Of a stretch of DNA of 9,186 nt, positions 8,299 through 9,186 are shown one piece after another. Both the position numbers and the translations under genes were made by a program. The notes beneath the pieces are model-generated. The model ran no database searches, was not told the origin of the DNA, and saw only the letters and a program-made list of their open reading frames with translations. The stretch spans positions 1-9,186 of the forward strand of contig DAOUUR010000062.1 of the NCBI GenBank assembly GCA_030668045.1, in the 5' to 3' direction. Each line of letters opens with the position of its first letter. Position 1 is the stretch's first letter. The DNA is from a bacterium (GTDB lineage: Bacteria; Zixibacteria; MSB-5A5; GN15; FEB-12).

Positions 8299-8904
8299 AT
8301 GCAGCTCGTGCTCGCGACGAACAATAACGATAAGATCAAAGAGATCAAGGCACTGCTCGATGATCTCCCTGTAACCGTCCTTACTCGCGATGATTTCCTT
8401 GAGTTTGTCGACCCTGAAGAAACCGGCACGACGCTCGAAGAAAACGCTATCCTCAAAGCGCGGGCCATTTTTGATCTTACCGGACTGCCCTCGTTAGCCG
8501 ATGATTCCGGTCTTGAGGTCGATGCGCTCGACGGCGCGCCAGGGGTTTATTCGTCTCGTTATGCTGGCGAGGATGTCACCTACGCCGACAATAACAAGTT
8601 ATTATTAGCTAATCTCCGTGGCACTACAGGAGACCAACGCGGTGCTCGGTTTCGATGCGTGATGGCGTTATGTTGGACCGCCGCGGAAGTCGAAACGGTT
8701 GAAGGAGAGGTGGAGGGACTGATCGCCGAGGAAATCGCGGGCAAAGAAGGGTTTGGTTACGATCCGGTTTTTATATACCCGCCGACCGGTCAGCGGTTTT
8801 CAGAGATGACGCTTGAGGAAAAGAACGCGGTGTCTCATCGTGGCCGCGCCTTGCAGAAAATCCGCGAAGTTATCGGCGCTCGTTTAGACCGTATGCGGGG
8901 GTAG
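8299..8904 (+). CDS. rdgB: XTP/dITP diphosphatase (RdgB/HAM1 family)
   Basis: Hydrolyses non-canonical purine nucleoside triphosphates (XTP, dITP, ITP) to monophosphates, keeping them out of DNA and RNA. The 201 residues are the normal length. Signature segments in order are LATNN-x-DKIKEI at the N-terminus, LADDSGLEVDAL, GAPGVYSSRYAGEDVTYADNN, the E-G-x-I region, GFGYDPVF and the C-terminal SHRGRAL. The expected metal- and substrate-binding acidic residues (the DDSG aspartates and glutamates) are present. An AAGGA lies 13 bases before the ATG, a rather long spacing. It is the last gene of the smpB-amidase-murI-rdgB cluster and converges with the partial DUF3800 gene. Pairing of murI with rdgB is common in bacterial genomes. 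Confidence 0.97.
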   Translation: MQLVLATNNNDKIKEIKALLDDLPVTVLTRDDFLEFVDPEETGTTLEENAILKARAIFDLTGLPSLADDSGLEVDALDGAPGVYSSRYAGEDVTYADNNKLLLANLRGTTGDQRGARFRCVMALCWTAAEVETVEGEVEGLIAEEIAGKEGFGYDPVFIYPPTGQRFSEMTLEEKNAVSHRGRALQKIREVIGARLDRMRG

Positions 8905-8921
8905 GGACAGCCTATTGTCCT
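8904..8921. terminator. Weak hairpin between rdgB and the convergent DUF3800 gene
   Basis: GGGACA and TGTCCT (8904-8909 with 8916-8921, outer pair G-U) enclose a 6-base loop and overlap both stop codons. No T-tract follows on either strand, so termination here is only a possibility. Confidence 0.3.
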
Positions 8922-9186
8922 AAACCGTTCCCGTCTTCTTCCTCTTGATGAAGGTTTGCGTAAGGGCAAGATACTCTCTCATAATTGTTTCGCTCAGGAT
9001 ACCGCCAATAAATTTTTCAAGATTGACCGTTAGCTTCAACAACGGGTGACGGGGCAGCAGTTGAGCATTGGTCCGTTTATTTGTGTGGTATTTGTACAGT
9101 TCGTAGACTATCATATCCGCAGCTTGTAAAGGTACAGCGTCAGACTTAGCGACCGTCCGAATACCAGCAATTCCATGAAAATCTCT
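8920..9186 (-). CDS. DUF3800 domain protein, C-terminal part (5' end outside window)
   Basis: The frame stays open across the right edge, so 88 codons are visible and the start is missing. An internal ATG at 9114 would wrongly cut it in the middle of its best motif. Reading from the edge gives RDFHGIAGIRTVAKSDAV, followed by PLQAADMIVYELYKY. The last part is the characteristic C-terminal stretch of DUF3800 proteins (PLQAAD-(L/M)-(L/I)-x-YE), a predicted RNase H-like fold whose members occur on mobile elements and near defence genes. The biochemical role of the family is not established. After the motif a basic helical tail runs to the stop at 8920. By hand count, 8941-9180 is about 45% GC, against about 59% in two sampled rdgB lines (8521-8580 and 8701-8760). 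This suggests an acquired accessory gene. Confidence 0.75.
   Translation of the reverse strand, partial: RDFHGIAGIRTVAKSDAVPLQAADMIVYELYKYHTNKRTNAQLLPRHPLLKLTVNLEKFIGGILSETIMREYLALTQTFIKRKKTGTV

Overview
The window is about 9.2 kb of ordinary, densely packed bacterial chromosome. It holds ten protein-coding genes, two of them open at or near a window edge. There are no RNA genes, insertion sequences, CRISPR arrays or phage genes that I can see, and no gene-free stretch longer than about 180 bases. The gene content is an NAD-dependent ligase, SmpB, an AMIN-type cell-wall amidase, glutamate racemase, RdgB and REC-only response regulators. A PhaR-domain protein and a heme-copper-oxidase-like membrane protein with DUF1858 domains complete the set. 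This suggests an uncultured, Gram-negative-type, facultatively or fully anaerobic bacterium. A member of the FCB superphylum (Zixibacteria-like) or a deltaproteobacterial-type lineage would fit, but that is inference from gene style, not a measured placement.

Left part (+ strand): an uncharacterised, internally duplicated, lysine-tailed protein (3-494) ends at a strong intrinsic terminator. Then comes ligA (645-2651) with its own promoter. Next is a four-helix membrane protein (2731-3663) that joins a heme-copper oxidase subunit I-like segment to two DUF1858 domains. Its short upstream gap holds a near-perfect FNR/DNR-type palindrome placed exactly where a class II activator would sit.

Middle part (- strand): in order of transcription there are two paralogous single-domain response regulators (5264-4872 and 4771-4367), an intrinsic terminator, and a regulator with a PhaR N-terminal domain and a phasin-like C-terminal half (4287-3706). 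The last gene converges on the membrane protein gene.

Right part (+ strand): a tight cluster smpB - N-acetylmuramoyl-L-alanine amidase - murI - rdgB (5447-8904) has gaps of 12, 12 and 26 bases and is probably one operon. It combines ribosome rescue, peptidoglycan precursor supply and remodelling, and nucleotide-pool cleaning. Converging on it from the right edge is the C-terminal part of a DUF3800 protein (9186-8920), in visibly more AT-rich DNA.

The signals most worth a second look are the FNR-like box with its oxidase-like/DUF1858 fusion, the PhaR-phasin fusion, and promoters placed almost on top of start codons that lack Shine-Dalgarno sequences. I found no convincing wholly new multi-gene system.
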